Shown here piece after piece: positions 1 through 12,925 of a stretch of DNA of 64,000 nt; the first letter of the stretch is position 1; the number at the start of each line of letters is the position of its first letter. The DNA is taken from NCBI GenBank assembly GCA_051294375.1, contig CM119264.1, positions 2,833,575 through 2,897,574 on the forward strand, read 5' to 3'. The stretch comes from Paraspadella gotoi (lineage: Eukaryota; Chaetognatha). A program made the position numbers and the translations under genes. The notes beneath the pieces were generated by a model. That model was not told where the DNA came from. It ran no database searches and saw only the letters and a program-made list of their open reading frames with translations.

Positions 1-174
1 GTTCGTCCGGTCGGCACCCGGCACCGCAAGAAGCCGCCCCCCCCCGTGAAGTCCCGGCACAATGGGGACATCGTGACCTCTCAGAGATAAGGGTCGTTCG
101 TCGCTGCCCCCAACGATGGAGATGGAGACGAAGAAGGGGATCCGCTCTTCCTTCTGAGAGAGAGAGACGAGAGA

Positions 175-234
<60 letters not shown>

Positions 235-443
235 TAAAGGAAGAAGAGAGATGAAGAAGAGACGAACGAAGACTATCAGAATAGTATCATAATATTATTG
301 TAATTTTAAAACTATATCTTAACTGTTTGCACTACAGTTCTCGAAAACAAGAGAAAAGAGAGGAGAGAAAAGAGAGAAAACAGCAAACAGCACAGAGAGA
401 GGAGAAGAAGAGAGAGAGAGAGAGAGAAGAGAGAGAGAGCCAG

Positions 444-480
<37 letters not shown>

Positions 481-866
481 CAAGGGAAAAGAGAGGAAAT
501 ATCTCGAAACTTTCGAAAAAAAGCCCGCCCCATGGCCGCAGCTGGCTGCGCGGGCCGACGGCTGAGCCTCTACCCTTTCCTTCTCTGCGGATCCGACAAT
601 AGAGGAGGAGGAGGAGGAAGAGGAAGAGAGAAGAAACGGTGAGGAAGGAGGAAGATGAAAGCAGAGGAGCGAGGGGCGCCTCGGCTTCGACAGACCCTCT
701 CGCCCATAAAGGCGAGGGTTCTGGAGAAGAAATCAGAGTGCCCTCTTCGGAGGATAAGAAAAAATTATCGATGTCGTCGCGAAAAATATTAATTCGTACG
801 ATTCCTTATTTTTATCTTTTCGACTCTCTATTGCGAGGGTTCTATGGCAACGTCCATGTCACTTCG

Positions 867-907
<41 letters not shown>

Positions 908-1620
908 AATGTTTTTTGCGTTATATGACAAGGTCAAGGGCCCAAATGGCCCGCAGATGGGGGTTCTTTACTTTGTCAAATTACGCGGGAATCACTATCG
1001 TCCATGACTCTTCTCTCTTTCTCTCTTTCTCTCTTTCTCTCTTTCTCTCTNNNNNNNNNNNNNNNNNNNNNNNNNGTCTCTCTCTCTCGTCTCTCTCATG
1101 TCTCCGTCTACCATCGTCTCTCCTCGTGCTACTCTCTCTCTTCTCTCTCTCTCTCTCGTCTCTCTCTCTCTCTCTTTCGCTTACTGATTCACTTTTCTGT
1201 CTCTTCATTTTCCAAATTCAAATTTCACCGAAAATCAAATTTTTTTTAAAACTTTTCAACTCGAGAACTTTCATTCTTCCGTTTTCTTTTTTGTTTCGTA
1301 TCGGACAACATGGTAAAATCAGCCGGCAAGTCGAGAAGATTTAACTGCGTTTCTCAATGGCACCCAGAAAGTGAACAGCCTCGAAATCTGCTGATTTTTT
1401 CTCGGTGTTATTAGCGGCGTCTCTTCATTTCTTTTGCGGTTCTTAAACGGGGTACAGATATAAATAGAGCACAAAAATTATATTTAAGATGTTTAATTAT
1501 TATATTAGTAAGCATGAGAGATTAATAATCCAGTAAAAACGATCTTTAATTTATATTTAATATTTAATCATTAACTTATCATTAATTCAAGGAAAAAAGG
1601 TGGTTCGGTCTCTGTTTTGC
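1..1620. repeat. GA/TC microsatellite-rich stretch, no gene seen
   Basis: Near-pure (GA)n occupies about 157-232 and 396-482. (TC)n occupies about 868-902 and 1010-1180. A 25-base N gap at 1051-1075 interrupts the second TC block. The intervening DNA (1-150, 483-860, 1180-1620) has short GC-rich patches but no exon that I could bound by splice sites. Long reading frames here are only Arg/Glu or Ser/Leu translations of the dinucleotide repeats. This is seen directly in the sequence. Confidence 0.9.
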
Positions 1621-1939
1621 GAAAGAGATTCGCCCAGAATGGCACGGCTTAAAGAACAGCCTCTAAAATCCGCTGTTCTTTTTTTCGTGCCACCATCGGC
1701 GGAATCTCAAACTTCGTCTTCGAAAAGCGACATCTACTTCTCGTTTCTTCTGCGATCGAATTTTTTGTTTTGAAAAAAAAAAGTCCCACTAGCGCCGAAT
1801 AAGAAAGCGTCGATTTTTCCACGATTGGCACACTGATTACCGATTCAATCTATAAAGTGATTTGAGTCGTTCACTGTGCCAGACTTGGCAGAATTGAAAA
1901 TCTTCGGATTCTTATTTTTTTTTTTTGTGATATTCGTTT

Positions 1940-3240
1940 TGCCGCAAATGGCATACTGTGCCTCGATTCAAAAGAGAGTAACTCGAATCGTGACACTGTG
2001 CCAAATTCGGAAAAATTGAAATTCTTCAGTTTTTTCTAAAAAAAAAAAAAAAAAAAGACAGCATCGAAAATACGCGTTTCGCCGAAAAACTGCAAAACTG
2101 CAAAACTGCCTCACATCTTCAAAAAAATAAAAATTTAAAAAAGCTCTTAATCTTTGAAATACAAAAAAAAAGTTTGTTTAAATTTGCATTTTGCCAGTAA
2201 TGGCACTTTATGTAGAGAGACGGTTTAACCATCCCCCTATGTAAGGTTCTATACTTGGCGAAACTGCCTGACATCTTCAAAAAAATAAAAATTTAAAAAA
2301 TTAAAAAACTCTTAATCTTTGAAATACAAAAAACAATGTTTGTTTAAATTTGCATTTTGCCAGTAATGGCACTTTATATAGAGAGACGGTTTTACCATCC
2401 CCCTATGTAAGGTTCTATACTTGGCGAAAATGCCTGACATCTTCAAAAAAATAAAAATTTAAAAATTTAAAAAACTCTTAATCTTTGAAATACAAAAAAC
2501 AATGTTTGTTTAAATTTGCATTTTGCCAGTAATGGCACTTTATATAGGGAGGCGGTTTAACCATCCCCCTCTGTAAGGTTCTATACTTGGCGAAATTGCC
2601 TGACATCTTTAAAAAAATATAAAGCAAAGAAACGTCTTAAACTTTTAAATACAGCAAAATCTTGTTAAAATCTGCATTTTGACGAAAATGGCACGCCACA
2701 GAGGGGGGTGGTTCAACCATCCCCCTCTGTAACGTTCTATACTCGTCGGAACTGCATCACATCCTAAGCAAAAAAGACGACGACGACGACGACGACCCAA
2801 AACTTTAAAATTCAATGAAAGCGATTTTAAATTTGCTTTTTGCCGCAAATGGCACATTGCAGGGGGGGGAATGGTCTAACCGTTCCACTCTGTAAAGTAC
2901 CATGTTTGGCGAAATAGCGTCTCGTCTTTAAAAAAAAACCAAAAACAAAAACGAACAAAACAAAAAACCCCTAAATCTTCAAAAATCAGCGAAAACAACT
3001 AAAGTTTGGGTTTTGCCGAGAATGGCTCTTTTTCAGAGGGGGGAGGTTTGAATGTTCCCACTCTGTAAAGTACCATGCTCGGAGGAACTGCGCCTCGTCA
3101 ATTACACAAAAAAGCGTCCAATTTCTCGACTGCATCGAAAATTCGCGTTTTGCCGCAAATGGCACCTTTACAGAGGGGGACGGTTAAACCGTTCCCCTCT
3201 GTATAGTTCCATACTCGGCGGAACGACGTCACCTTTTTGA
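1940..3240. repeat. Tandem satellite, ~137-173 bp monomers
   Basis: At least seven adjacent units share a short imperfect palindrome of the form TGCCRNNAATGGCA, at 2192, 2358, 2524, 2680, 2841, 3014 and 3151. The steps are 166, 166, 156, 161, 173 and 137 bases. A further copy of the motif lies at 1940, and degenerate pieces reach back to about 1630. Each unit continues into a G-rich/C-rich inverted repeat about 15-25 bases downstream, then a conserved GTAAGGTTCTATACTTGGCG-like segment and an A-rich stretch. The three units at 2192-2690 are nearly identical, while the later ones are diverged. No open reading frame is conserved between units, so it is non-coding satellite DNA. The repeat period and motifs are read directly; the function is unknown. 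Confidence 0.85.
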
Positions 3241-4279
3241 CGTTTTCATCCTTTCATCATCGGTCAAGGTCTACTTCGTCCAAAGCGACATCTATTGTCT
3301 TCCTCATTCCTCCGTCTTTTGTTTAACACACGTAGTTTTGATTATAATAATTAATGATTATCTTGCTAAATTTTTTAAAAAAGAATTTATTTTTTATCAA
3401 ACAATTTATTCACAATTTTAACTCAATATAATTATATCACAGGCATTTTAAATACGGACTCTCCTTAATAACTAAATATATATTTATTGTCCTCATGGTC
3501 GCTTACGTCGTCCTCGCCGTTGCCGACTTAACTTGGCTTACTATAATTAACATTTAGCTTTCTGTCTTTTGTTTATCATTTGGCAAATTCCTATCGAGTT
3601 TTCTCCCCTTATCTCTCTCCCTCTGTCTCTCTCTCTTCTCTCTCTCTCTCTCTTCTTCTTTCTCAAGTTAACCCACTTTTCTGACCCTCAACTCCTCATT
3701 TAAAACAAGAACTAAACCTTTCTTAACCTTTTTTCCCTCATCTCTTCTTCCTCTTCCTCCACCCTTAGCAGCCACATATCTTGTTCCTCTTCCCTTTCCT
3801 CTTCCTCCTCTCATAGACTTTGACTGGTGGACCGAGGGTAGGGTTTTAAGGGTGGGCCCTCCGATACGAGGAAAGTCGCAATATTACTTTTCCGTCTCAT
3901 TCCATCAATTATTTTAACTCTTTATTTTTTTTAATTTTCAATTTTAAGCTATGATAATATCTTTTTTACGCAAATTTTACAACCGCGAAAGGTATCGCCG
4001 ATGAAACAAAAATTTTTAAACGTTCAATTTTTATTTCGTTTGTTTGTTTACTTCGGTTTTTATTTATTTATTTATTTATTTATTTATATATTTTTTTCTT
4101 TTTTTCTTTTCTTCTTTTTTTCTTTTTTTTTTCTTTTCTTTTTTTCTTTTTTTCACTTTTTTGTCCTACTTTTTAAATAACCTACTGGTCTTGCAACTTC
4201 TAAATCTAACCAGTCTTCAACTAGTCACGAACCAGCCTATTTTAACCAATCATTTCTCATTTTTACCCTATTCATTTAT

Positions 4280-4314
<35 letters not shown>

Positions 4315-5003
4315 NNNNNNNNNNNNNNNNNNNNNNNNNNNNNNNNNNNNNNNNNNNNNNNNNNNNNNNNNNNNNNNNNNNNNNNNNNNNNNNNNNNNNN
4401 NNNNNNNNTCTCCTCTCCTCTCTCACACACCACACCAGATAGGAGTCATCTGTTTCTGCCTTTTCCGTCGGACTCTGTCTACTATCTCGAGTCAATCTTC
4501 TCCTTTTCTCTACTACTCTCTCTCTCTCTCTTTCTCTCTCTCTCGTAATTTGCAAGGTCAAACAACCAATAAAACATTATCTTCAAACGTTATTAGAGAT
4601 TTATATCTCTGCTATTTTTTAAATACTAAAAGTTTATGTCAATTAACTCTAACATTTAAATAAATTTAATGAAATGTCAATTTAAGATAGTCTTTTAGAT
4701 TCAATAACCTGATTTTGGATATTGCTTAAATTCTCTTTTTTATTAAATATTTCTCTCGCTCGCTTAATTCTTTTCTTTTTCAACGAAAAAAAAAACGCAC
4801 AAAAAAACCGCAAAAAAACCAAAACAAACAAAACAAAACAAGAGAACAGTCAAAGCCGAAATGAGATCAGACTCTTCCACGTGCAGATGTCGCGACGCGT
4901 GGCTCGAATTTGGTCTCGTCTCGTCTTCGATCACGAATCGACCGAAACAAAACGTCAATCGAATTTTAAGAAAAAGTTAAACTTCCCCCTCCCCCCCCTT
5001 AAG
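3241..5003. other. AT-rich and pyrimidine-rich DNA with N gap, no gene
   Basis: The stretch is AT-rich with TC-rich patches (about 3600-3660 and 3720-3820), T-rich runs (4044-4160) and (TC)n running into an N gap at 4315-4408. I see no gene. Reading frames here are Phe/Leu/Ser translations of pyrimidine runs. Confidence 0.8.
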
Positions 5004-5212
5004 CTACCAGTGGCGCCCCGTAGAGAGGCATGGCACTTCGATAGAACGCTACCCCGAGATTGTCGGACCCTTTCCACTTTGGTCAGCATCCGCGATCCTT
5101 GCGTTCTGTCCAAGTTCCAGGCCTTTCCGGGCGCCGGCTCCACCTTGGAGGACAACAACAACAACAACAACAACAACAACGACGACCGCGACCCTTTTTT
5201 CGACCCCAAGTC
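5004..5212 (+). CDS. Possible orphan coding exon with poly-Asn run
   Basis: The segment is preceded by a long pyrimidine tract ending TTAAG and followed by a consensus donor (GTAAGT at 5213). One frame is open across all 209 bases. It reads LVSIRDPCVLSKFQAF, later GAGSTLED, then nine Asn encoded by a CAA/AAC run, and then DDRDPFFDPKS. The composition looks coding, unlike the surrounding DNA. No partner exon could be linked: the downstream side runs into pyrimidine repeats and an N gap at 5533-5858. It could be a real exon of a gene broken by assembly gaps, or a chance frame. I do not recognise the protein. Confidence 0.3.
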
Positions 5213-6029
5213 GTAAGTCGTCGCGCCCATTGTTTCAATTGGTTCGTAAAGGACTCTTTTAGTTTTACGTCACATTTGCCCTTTTTTTTTTGGCTTTTCC
5301 TTCTTTTTTATTCTTTCATTTCTCGTTTTTTTTCTTTTTTTAACTTTCGCTTTTTCCTTCTTTTATTATTTTACTACCTTTTGTCTCTCCTTTCTTTATC
5401 TTTTCCTTTTTTTACCTTTCCTCTTTCTTTTCCTTTCATCCTTTAATTTCTCCTTTCATTTTCCATTTCACGCTCGCGTTTCATCTTTTCAACCTCGACA
5501 ACCTACTTTCTCTCGTTCCTCCTACGCAGTTCNNNNNNNNNNNNNNNNNNNNNNNNNNNNNNNNNNNNNNNNNNNNNNNNNNNNNNNNNNNNNNNNNNNN
5601 NNNNNNNNNNNNNNNNNNNNNNNNNNNNNNNNNNNNNNNNNNNNNNNNNNNNNNNNNNNNNNNNNNNNNNNNNNNNNNNNNNNNNNNNNNNNNNNNNNNN
5701 NNNNNNNNNNNNNNNNNNNNNNNNNNNNNNNNNNNNNNNNNNNNNNNNNNNNNNNNNNNNNNNNNNNNNNNNNNNNNNNNNNNNNNNNNNNNNNNNNNNN
5801 NNNNNNNNNNNNNNNNNNNNNNNNNNNNNNNNNNNNNNNNNNNNNNNNNNNNNNNNNNAGAGAGAGAGAGATTGTGACCTTCCTTACATTCCGCCAAGCC
5901 TCAGTCGTCGTCGTCATCGTCGTCGTCGTTATCGTCGTCGTCGGTGCTGACAAGAGAGCTACGCCTTGGAGACTGACCCTTTGCTCACAGAGTGGTCAGT
6001 CTTTCCTCTTTCGCTGTTTCTTTCTTCCT

Positions 6030-6104
<75 letters not shown>
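5213..6104. repeat. Pyrimidine runs, N gap 5533-5858, (TTTC)n
   Basis: T/C-rich sequence leads into a 326-base run of N (5533-5858). It is followed by a short (GA)n, a GTC/CGT-rich patch (about 5905-5942) and a long (TTTC)n tract from about 6016 to 6105. No gene is visible. Confidence 0.85.
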
Positions 6105-6105
<1 letters not shown>

Positions 6106-8144
6106 TAGTTCTTGCTTTTTTTCTTTCTTTTTTACTCTCTTAATTTCTTTCTTTCTTTTTTTTCATTTTATATTTTTACTCTTTTTTCTTTCTTTTTTCC
6201 TTTCTTTTTTTCTTTCTTTCGTTCTTCTTATTTTATTCGTTACAATCATAATGTCAAATACAATATATCTGTCAAATCCAACGGACAAAAACCCAAAAAT
6301 CGCGCCAATTTTTTTATCTTCTTTTCGAAATCAAATCTTCTCGTTGGATTCGCGCCTCTTTCGCCCCCCTCAATGTACCTNNNNNNNNNNNNNNNNNNNN
6401 NNNNNNNNNNNNNNNNNNNNNNNNNNNNNNNNNNNNNNNNNNNNNNNNNNNNNNNNNNNNNNNNNNNNNNNNNNNNNNNNNNNNNNNNNNNNNNNNNNNN
6501 NNNNNNNNNNNNNNNNNNNNNNNNNNNNNNNNNNNNNNNNNNNNNGCCGTTGGGGGAAAAGCGACCGCTGGCGGCAGCAGTTGCAGCGGCCGCGGCTGGG
6601 TTTTCCTCCGCGGTCGCGAAGAGAACAAATTCCGCGTCTCTCGTCGCAGCGACGGTCATTGGGGGGGAGAGAGGAAGAGAGGAGCTCCGATTGGTCGGCG
6701 GCAACCGCGTCTCGCTTCCCATTGGTCGCAGTTCTTTCGTGGCGCGAGTTTGTACGATGATCCCTTTACAGACACACGGAGGCATTACAATCTGGCCTAC
6801 ATTGAAGCGAGAGAGAATGAGAGCGAGAGAGAGAGAGAGAAAATGGGAGGGCGGAAGAGAGAGAGAGAGAGAGAGGGGTCGAGGATGCGGCATTTTTCCT
6901 TCTCTCTTCCTTCGTCTCTACACATTTGGCCTTGGACGAAAAACCATCTCGTCCTTCGTCAATTTCTTCGACGTCGTCGTCGTTGTCGTCATCCGATTTT
7001 CTGCGTCAAATTTGCGTCAATTTCTGCTGCCGTCGACTCCTTTTCTCCTTTGCGCCAAAATACCCTTTTTTTTCCGCATCAACGTCGCGTTTCCGGTCGC
7101 TGAGGGGCCTTGCAAAAAAGGCGTTAACAAGATTTAACGATTGACGGCATTAAGTTACGGTTGCTAGTTTTCTTATCGCTGAAGGGAGCGACGTCCCTTT
7201 TTTTGGCAATTTGAGAATTTTTGTTTGCGATATTTCGACGTCAGTCTTTGCAATTGAATCTTCTCACGATCCATTTCATTTATTCGACTTTTTTTTAAGA
7301 AAGAAATTTGTATTATTTTGAATTTTCGTTACAAGAGAATATTTTTTGTAGTTTTCTTTCTTTAAATTTTTTTATACATATATATCTAATGTAAATTGAA
7401 TATTAATTTATTTACTAACAAATTCGAAATACTAATGATTGTATAATATATAACTATGAATATCCATCATTTTTCGTTATTGCGAATTATATATCAATCA
7501 AATGTTAATTATTAGATTTAACTGAATTTCATAGAATATCAATGAGTTTGTTGTATGTAATATACCTCTCAATTTTTTTCCTCTTCTATATGAATATTGC
7601 AAAATTACTTGTTTCACTTTTTCTTTATAAATTTTATAGATATTATGTTTTATTTTAACAAGATTGACTATTGACTAACACCGACCAATTTTCGTTTCAT
7701 CTTTACTGACAGTCGATCATTTCGAGTCTTCACTATCTGAGGAGTCGAATCTGGACTGTCTCTTCTATGATGCCAGCGCTGAAAGCGAGAATAGGTATCA
7801 CAGAAAGACAGTCTAGATTCGCTCCTTAATGCGTCTTGGTGGATTCACAACAACAACAACAACAACAACAACAACCAGTAACAATTATAACAACAACAAC
7901 AACAACAACGTCGACATCGACGCAAAATGGAAATGGACTCGTGAGTCGCGGTTCTCGAGACTGTATTTGTTGTGATGCTTCACATTGAGGACGCGATTCG
8001 TTCACAGTATCACAGAAAGACAGTCTTGAGAAACGCTCCTCCCTTCATCGCTTTTCCTCGCTTTTCATCTTCCCACTCGATTCGCCGAAATTCACAACTC
8101 GTCACGCGAAAACCGCTACTGCTGAGAGAGAGAGAGAGAGAGAG

Positions 8145-8179
<35 letters not shown>

Positions 8180-10303
8180 CCCTGGTATTTTCTCGATATT
8201 CCCCTAAAAATATTAGGAATGACTTTGATCTTGGTCTAAATCATTAACTAAATATTTAATAAAATTCGTAATTACCAATGACCCAATTAACAACTAAAAA
8301 AATCTATTTTTCGTTTTTCAAATTTCGCACCCCGTCCTACTTTTCATCGCATTCCGAAACCGAGAGAGAGAAAAGAGAGAGAGAGAGAGACACGATCGTA
8401 AAAGAAAGAAAAAAAAGGCCCCTCGTTCGGTCTGAAAAATCGGAGAAAAAATTCTTCTCCACCAATCAAATTCGATCCTCGATCTTTCCGTCAACCAATC
8501 AGCGGTCTTCATTTCCAGCCTCGATGCGAGCGTTGGCACTAAGATAGGGAACAAAGAAAAATATACCAGCGTCATCTGGTTCTTGTTCTTGTTTTAGTGG
8601 CAAAGCCTCGCGCGGTGGCGTTCTGCTTCTGAAGACATCCTCGATTTCAGTTATTAAATGATTTCTTTCCCTGGTCTAACTGTCTCTCTCTCTCTGTCTG
8701 TCTCTCTCTCGATTTCAGTTATTAAATGATTTCTTTCCTTGGTCTGTCTCTCTCTCGATTTCAGTTATTAAATGATTTCTTNNNNNNNNNNNNNNNNNNN
8801 NNNNNNNNNNNNNNNNNNNNNNNNNNNNNNNNNNNNNNNNNNNNNNNNNNNNNNNNNNNNNNNNNNNNNNNNNNNNNNNNNNNNNNNNNNNNNNNNNNNN
8901 NNNNNNNNNNNNNNNNNNNNNNNNNNNNNNNNNNNNNNNNNNNNNNNNNNNNNNNNNNNNNNNNNNNNNNNNNNNNNNNNNNNNNNNNNNNNNNNNNNNN
9001 NNNNNNNNNNNNNNNNNNNNNNNNNNNNNNNNNNNNNNNNNNNNNNNNNNNNNNNNNNNNNNNNNNNNNNNNNNNNNNNNNNNNNNNNNNNNNNNNNNNN
9101 NNNNNNNNNNNNNNNNNNNNNNNNNNNNNNNNNNNNNNNNNNNNNNNNNNNNNNNNNNNNTTTTTTTTCTTTTTTAAAAATAAGAAAACAAAATTAATTA
9201 TTAATAAAACTAAAAAAAACCGGTCCGCGTGAATCGCCGAGTCAGATATCACAGACAGACAGTTTGTCCAGTGTAACGAAACGATCGTCTTTTTCTATTC
9301 TCGCTTCTTCGTAAACAACAAGGAGCCAAGCCCGACTCGAGACTACGACGGCCAAACCGGATCGATAAAAAAAACCTCATTTGACCTCAAAACGAGAAAA
9401 TCAGGAAAGAAAAAGAAAAATTCTCGCTACAATAACATCCACAACTGACCACAGACCACAATCTCCGACCGAGCAGACCCCACGATCCCTTTTCTACCCC
9501 CCTCCCCCATGTATTAATCCATTTTGCACGAATCCTCGCCTGCTGCCTCAATGACCCCGGCTACTCGGGGTCAAATCTCTCTCGCTCTCTCTCCGGCCAG
9601 CTGCCCCATGCATTTACCTCCTCGGGTCAGTCTTTCCCTCGTCGCCATCTGCCCATGGGGTCTGACGGCCTCTAAAATAAGGGGGGGGTCTTTGTCTCCG
9701 CTTCGGCCATTTTACGCCCCCACCTCTCCCCCCTTTATGGTCAGTCGCTCGCTTGNNNNNNNNNNNNNNNNNNNNNNNNNNNNNNNNNNNNNNNNNNNNN
9801 NNNNNNNNNNNNNNNNNNNNNNNNNNNNNNNNNNNNNNNNNNNNNNNNNNNNNNNNNNNNNNNNNNNNNNNNNNNNNNNNNNNNNNNNNNNNNNNNNNNN
9901 NNNNNNNNNNNNNNNNNNNNNNNNNNNNNNNNNNNNNNNNNNNNNNNNNNNNNNNNNNNNNNNCGAATCCGACCGATCTTCCAGCGATAACTTTTTTTTT
10001 TCTTTCGACCAACTAAGACCGAAAGTGTAGACTAGTATTATGCATACTGGGTACTTTTTTTTATTGCATACAGTGTGCGTAGTACTTTTCACCATTGCTC
10101 GGTTCATTGACGACAATTGGTCAATTCGCTTTAACCTTCAACCAACCAACGCGCATCTTTTACTATTCCTTATTTTCCCAGAACACCCAATTTTGTCTTA
10201 AATTCAGAATTAAATTTATTTCTTAGTTAAAGATTATATTAACGGTTAAGGTTAGGATTCAAGTTAGGGATTATGTTAGTGATTAATATTAATAACTTGG
10301 TTT
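6105..10303. repeat. Copy A of a large duplicated block (gapped)
   Basis: This block matches 10329-14703 in order and orientation along its whole length. Shared landmarks include the T-rich start, the CpG-rich stretch after 6546, the (CAA)n near 7850, the GA/TA microsatellite near 8126, the TTCAGTTATTAAATG minisatellite near 8640, and the final TTAGGATTCAAGTTAGGGAT segment. Copy A has N runs at 6381-6545, 8782-9160 and 9756-9963. Each falls where copy B has C-runs, minisatellite or (CT)n. The copies differ mostly by single-base insertions and deletions. The CpG-rich part (6546-7140) could be promoter-like, but I found no splice-bounded exon. See the finding on a false duplication. Confidence 0.9.
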
Positions 10304-10328
10304 NNNNNNNNNNNNNNNNNNNNNNNNN
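10304..10328. other. 25-N assembly gap at the duplication joint
   Basis: A run of exactly 25 N separates copy A from copy B of the 4.2-kb block. An identical 25-N gap occurs at 1051-1075. A fixed gap length usually marks a join of unknown or negative estimated size. Confidence 0.95.
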
Positions 10329-12071
10329 TTTCTTTGTTCTCTTTTTATTTCTTTTTTACTCTCTTAATTTCTTTCTTTTTTTCTTTTATTTTTTACTCTT
10401 TTTTCTTTCTTTTTTCCTTTTTTCTTTCTTTCTTCGTTCTTATTTATTCATTACAATCATAATGTCAAATTACAATATATCTGGTCAAATCCAACGACAA
10501 AAAACCCAAAAATCGCGCCAATTTTTTTATCTTCTTTTCGAAATCAAAAATCTCTCTCGTTGGATTCGCGGCCTCTTTCGCCCCCCTCAATGTACCTCTT
10601 CCCCCCCCCCCCCCTCCTCATTCTCCGCGCCATCGAATTGGGCCATATTTCTCGCTGCCCCCGCTCCTACATTGCTACAATAAGGCAGCTACGGCGCGCC
10701 CTACGGCGGCGGCGGCGTCCAGCTTATAAGGAGGAATGACGCGGCAAATGCTGCTGCCGTTGGGGAAAAGCGACCGCTGGCTGGCAAGCAGTTGCAGCGG
10801 CCGCGGCTGGGTTTCCTCCGCGGTCGCGAAGAGAACAAATTCCGCGTCTCTCGTCGCAGCGACGTCATTGGGGAGAGAGGAAGAGAGAGCTCGATTGCGC
10901 GGGCCGGCAACGCCGCGTCTCGCTCCATTGATCCGCAGTTCTTTCGTACTGGCGCGAGTTTGTACGATGAATCCCTTTTACAGACCACACGAGGCATTAC
11001 AATCTGGCCTACATTGAAGCGAGAGAGAAGGATCGAAGCGAGAGAGAGGATGAGAGAAAATGGAGGGCGGGCAAGAGAGAGGAGAGAGAGAGAGAGGGCG
11101 TCGAGGATGCGGCATTTTTCCTTCTCTCTTCCTTCGTCTCTACACATTTGGCCTTGGACGAAAACATCTCGTCCTTCGTCAATTTCTTCGACGTCGTCGT
11201 CGTTGTCGTCATCCGATTTCTGCGTCAAATTTGCGTCAATTTCTGCTGCGTCGACTCCTTTTCTCCTTTGCGCCAAATTACCTCTTTTTTCCCGCATTAC
11301 CATCAACGTCGCGTTTCCGGTCGCGAGGGCCTTGCAAAAAAAGAGCGTTTAACAAGATTAACGATTGACGGCATTACAGTACGTTGCTAGTTTCTATCGC
11401 GAAGGGACGACGTCCCTTTTTTTTGGACAATTTGCAGAATTTTTGTGCGAATATTTCGACGTCAGTCTTTGCAATTGAATCATTCTCACGATCCATTTCC
11501 ACTTATTCGACTTTTTTGTTTTAAGAAAGAAAATTTGTATTTATTTTGAATTCGTTACAAGCAGAGAATATTTTTGTAGTTTTCTTCTTTAAATTTTAAT
11601 ACATATATATCTAATGTAAATTGAATATAATTTATTTACTAACAAATTCGAAATACTAATGATTGTATAATATATAACTATGAATATCCATCATTTTTCG
11701 TCTTTGCGAATTATATATAATCAATGTTAATTATAGATTTAACGAACCATTTCAGAATACAACGAGTGTTGTATGTAATAATACCTCTCAAATTTTTTCT
11801 CTTCTATATGAATTATTGCAAAATTACTTGTTTCACTTTTTCTTTATAAATTTATAGATACTTATGTTTTATTTTAAACAAGATTAGACTATTGACTAAC
11901 ACCGACCAATTTTCGTTTTCATCTTTACTGACAGTCCGATCATTTCGAGTCTTCACTATCTGAGGAGTCGAATCTGGACTGTCTCTTCTATGATGCCAGC
12001 GCTGAAAGCGAGAATAGGTATCACATCGAAAGACAGTCTAGATTCGCTCCTTAATGCGTCTTGGTGGATTC

Positions 12072-12105
<34 letters not shown>

Positions 12106-12356
12106 ACCAGTAACCAATTATAACAACAACAACCACAACGTCGACATCAACAAAGCAAAAATGGAAATGGACTCGTGAAGTCGCGGTTTTCGAGACTGTA
12201 TTGTTGTGATGCTTCACATTGGGACGCGATTCCGTTCACAGTATCACAGAAAGACAGTCTTGCAGAAACGCTCTCTCCCTTCATCGCTTTTCCTCGCTTT
12301 TCATCTTCCCCTCGATTCGCCGGAATTCACAACTCGTCACGCGAAAACCGCTACTG

Positions 12357-12357
12357 C

Positions 12358-12453
<96 letters not shown>

Positions 12454-12455
12454 TA
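12357..12455. repeat. (GA)n microsatellite
   Basis: A nearly uninterrupted GA run of about 95 bases. The counterpart in copy A (8126-8175) is shorter and continues into (TA)n. Confidence 0.95.
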
Positions 12456-12925
12456 GATATGAACCCTGGTATTTTCTCGATATTCCCCCTAAAAATATAG
12501 GGAATGACTTTGATCTTGGTCTAAATCATTAACTAAATATTTAATCAAATTCGTAATTACCAATGACCCAATTAACAACTAAAAAATTATTTTTTTCGTT
12601 TTTCAATTTCGCACCCCGTCCTACTTTTCATCGCATTTCCGAAACCGAGAGACAGAAAAGAGAGAGAGAGAGAGAGACGACGTAAAACGAAAGAAAAAAA
12701 AGGCCCCTCGTTCGGTCTGAAAAATCGGAGAAAAAATCTTCTCCACCAATCAAATTCGATCCTCGATCTTTCCGTCAACCAATCACCGGTCTTCATTTCC
12801 AGCCTCGATGCGAAAGCGTTGGCACTAAGATAGGGAACAAAGAAAAATATACCAGCGTCATCTGGTTCTTGTTCTTGTTTTAGTGGCAAAGCCTCGCGCG
12901 GTGGCGTTCTGCTTCTGAAGACATC

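Noticed and set aside
327-602. 91-codon Arg/Glu-rich reading frame
   Set aside because: It is only the translation of (GA)n and GA-rich DNA; there is no independent coding signal. The same holds for similar frames at 4268-4561, 12175-12532, 14025-14319 and 28080-28487.
8726-9252. Open frames across runs of N
   Set aside because: They stay open only because N codons cannot be stops; the same applies at 5481-5953, 6112-7137 and 9524-10116.
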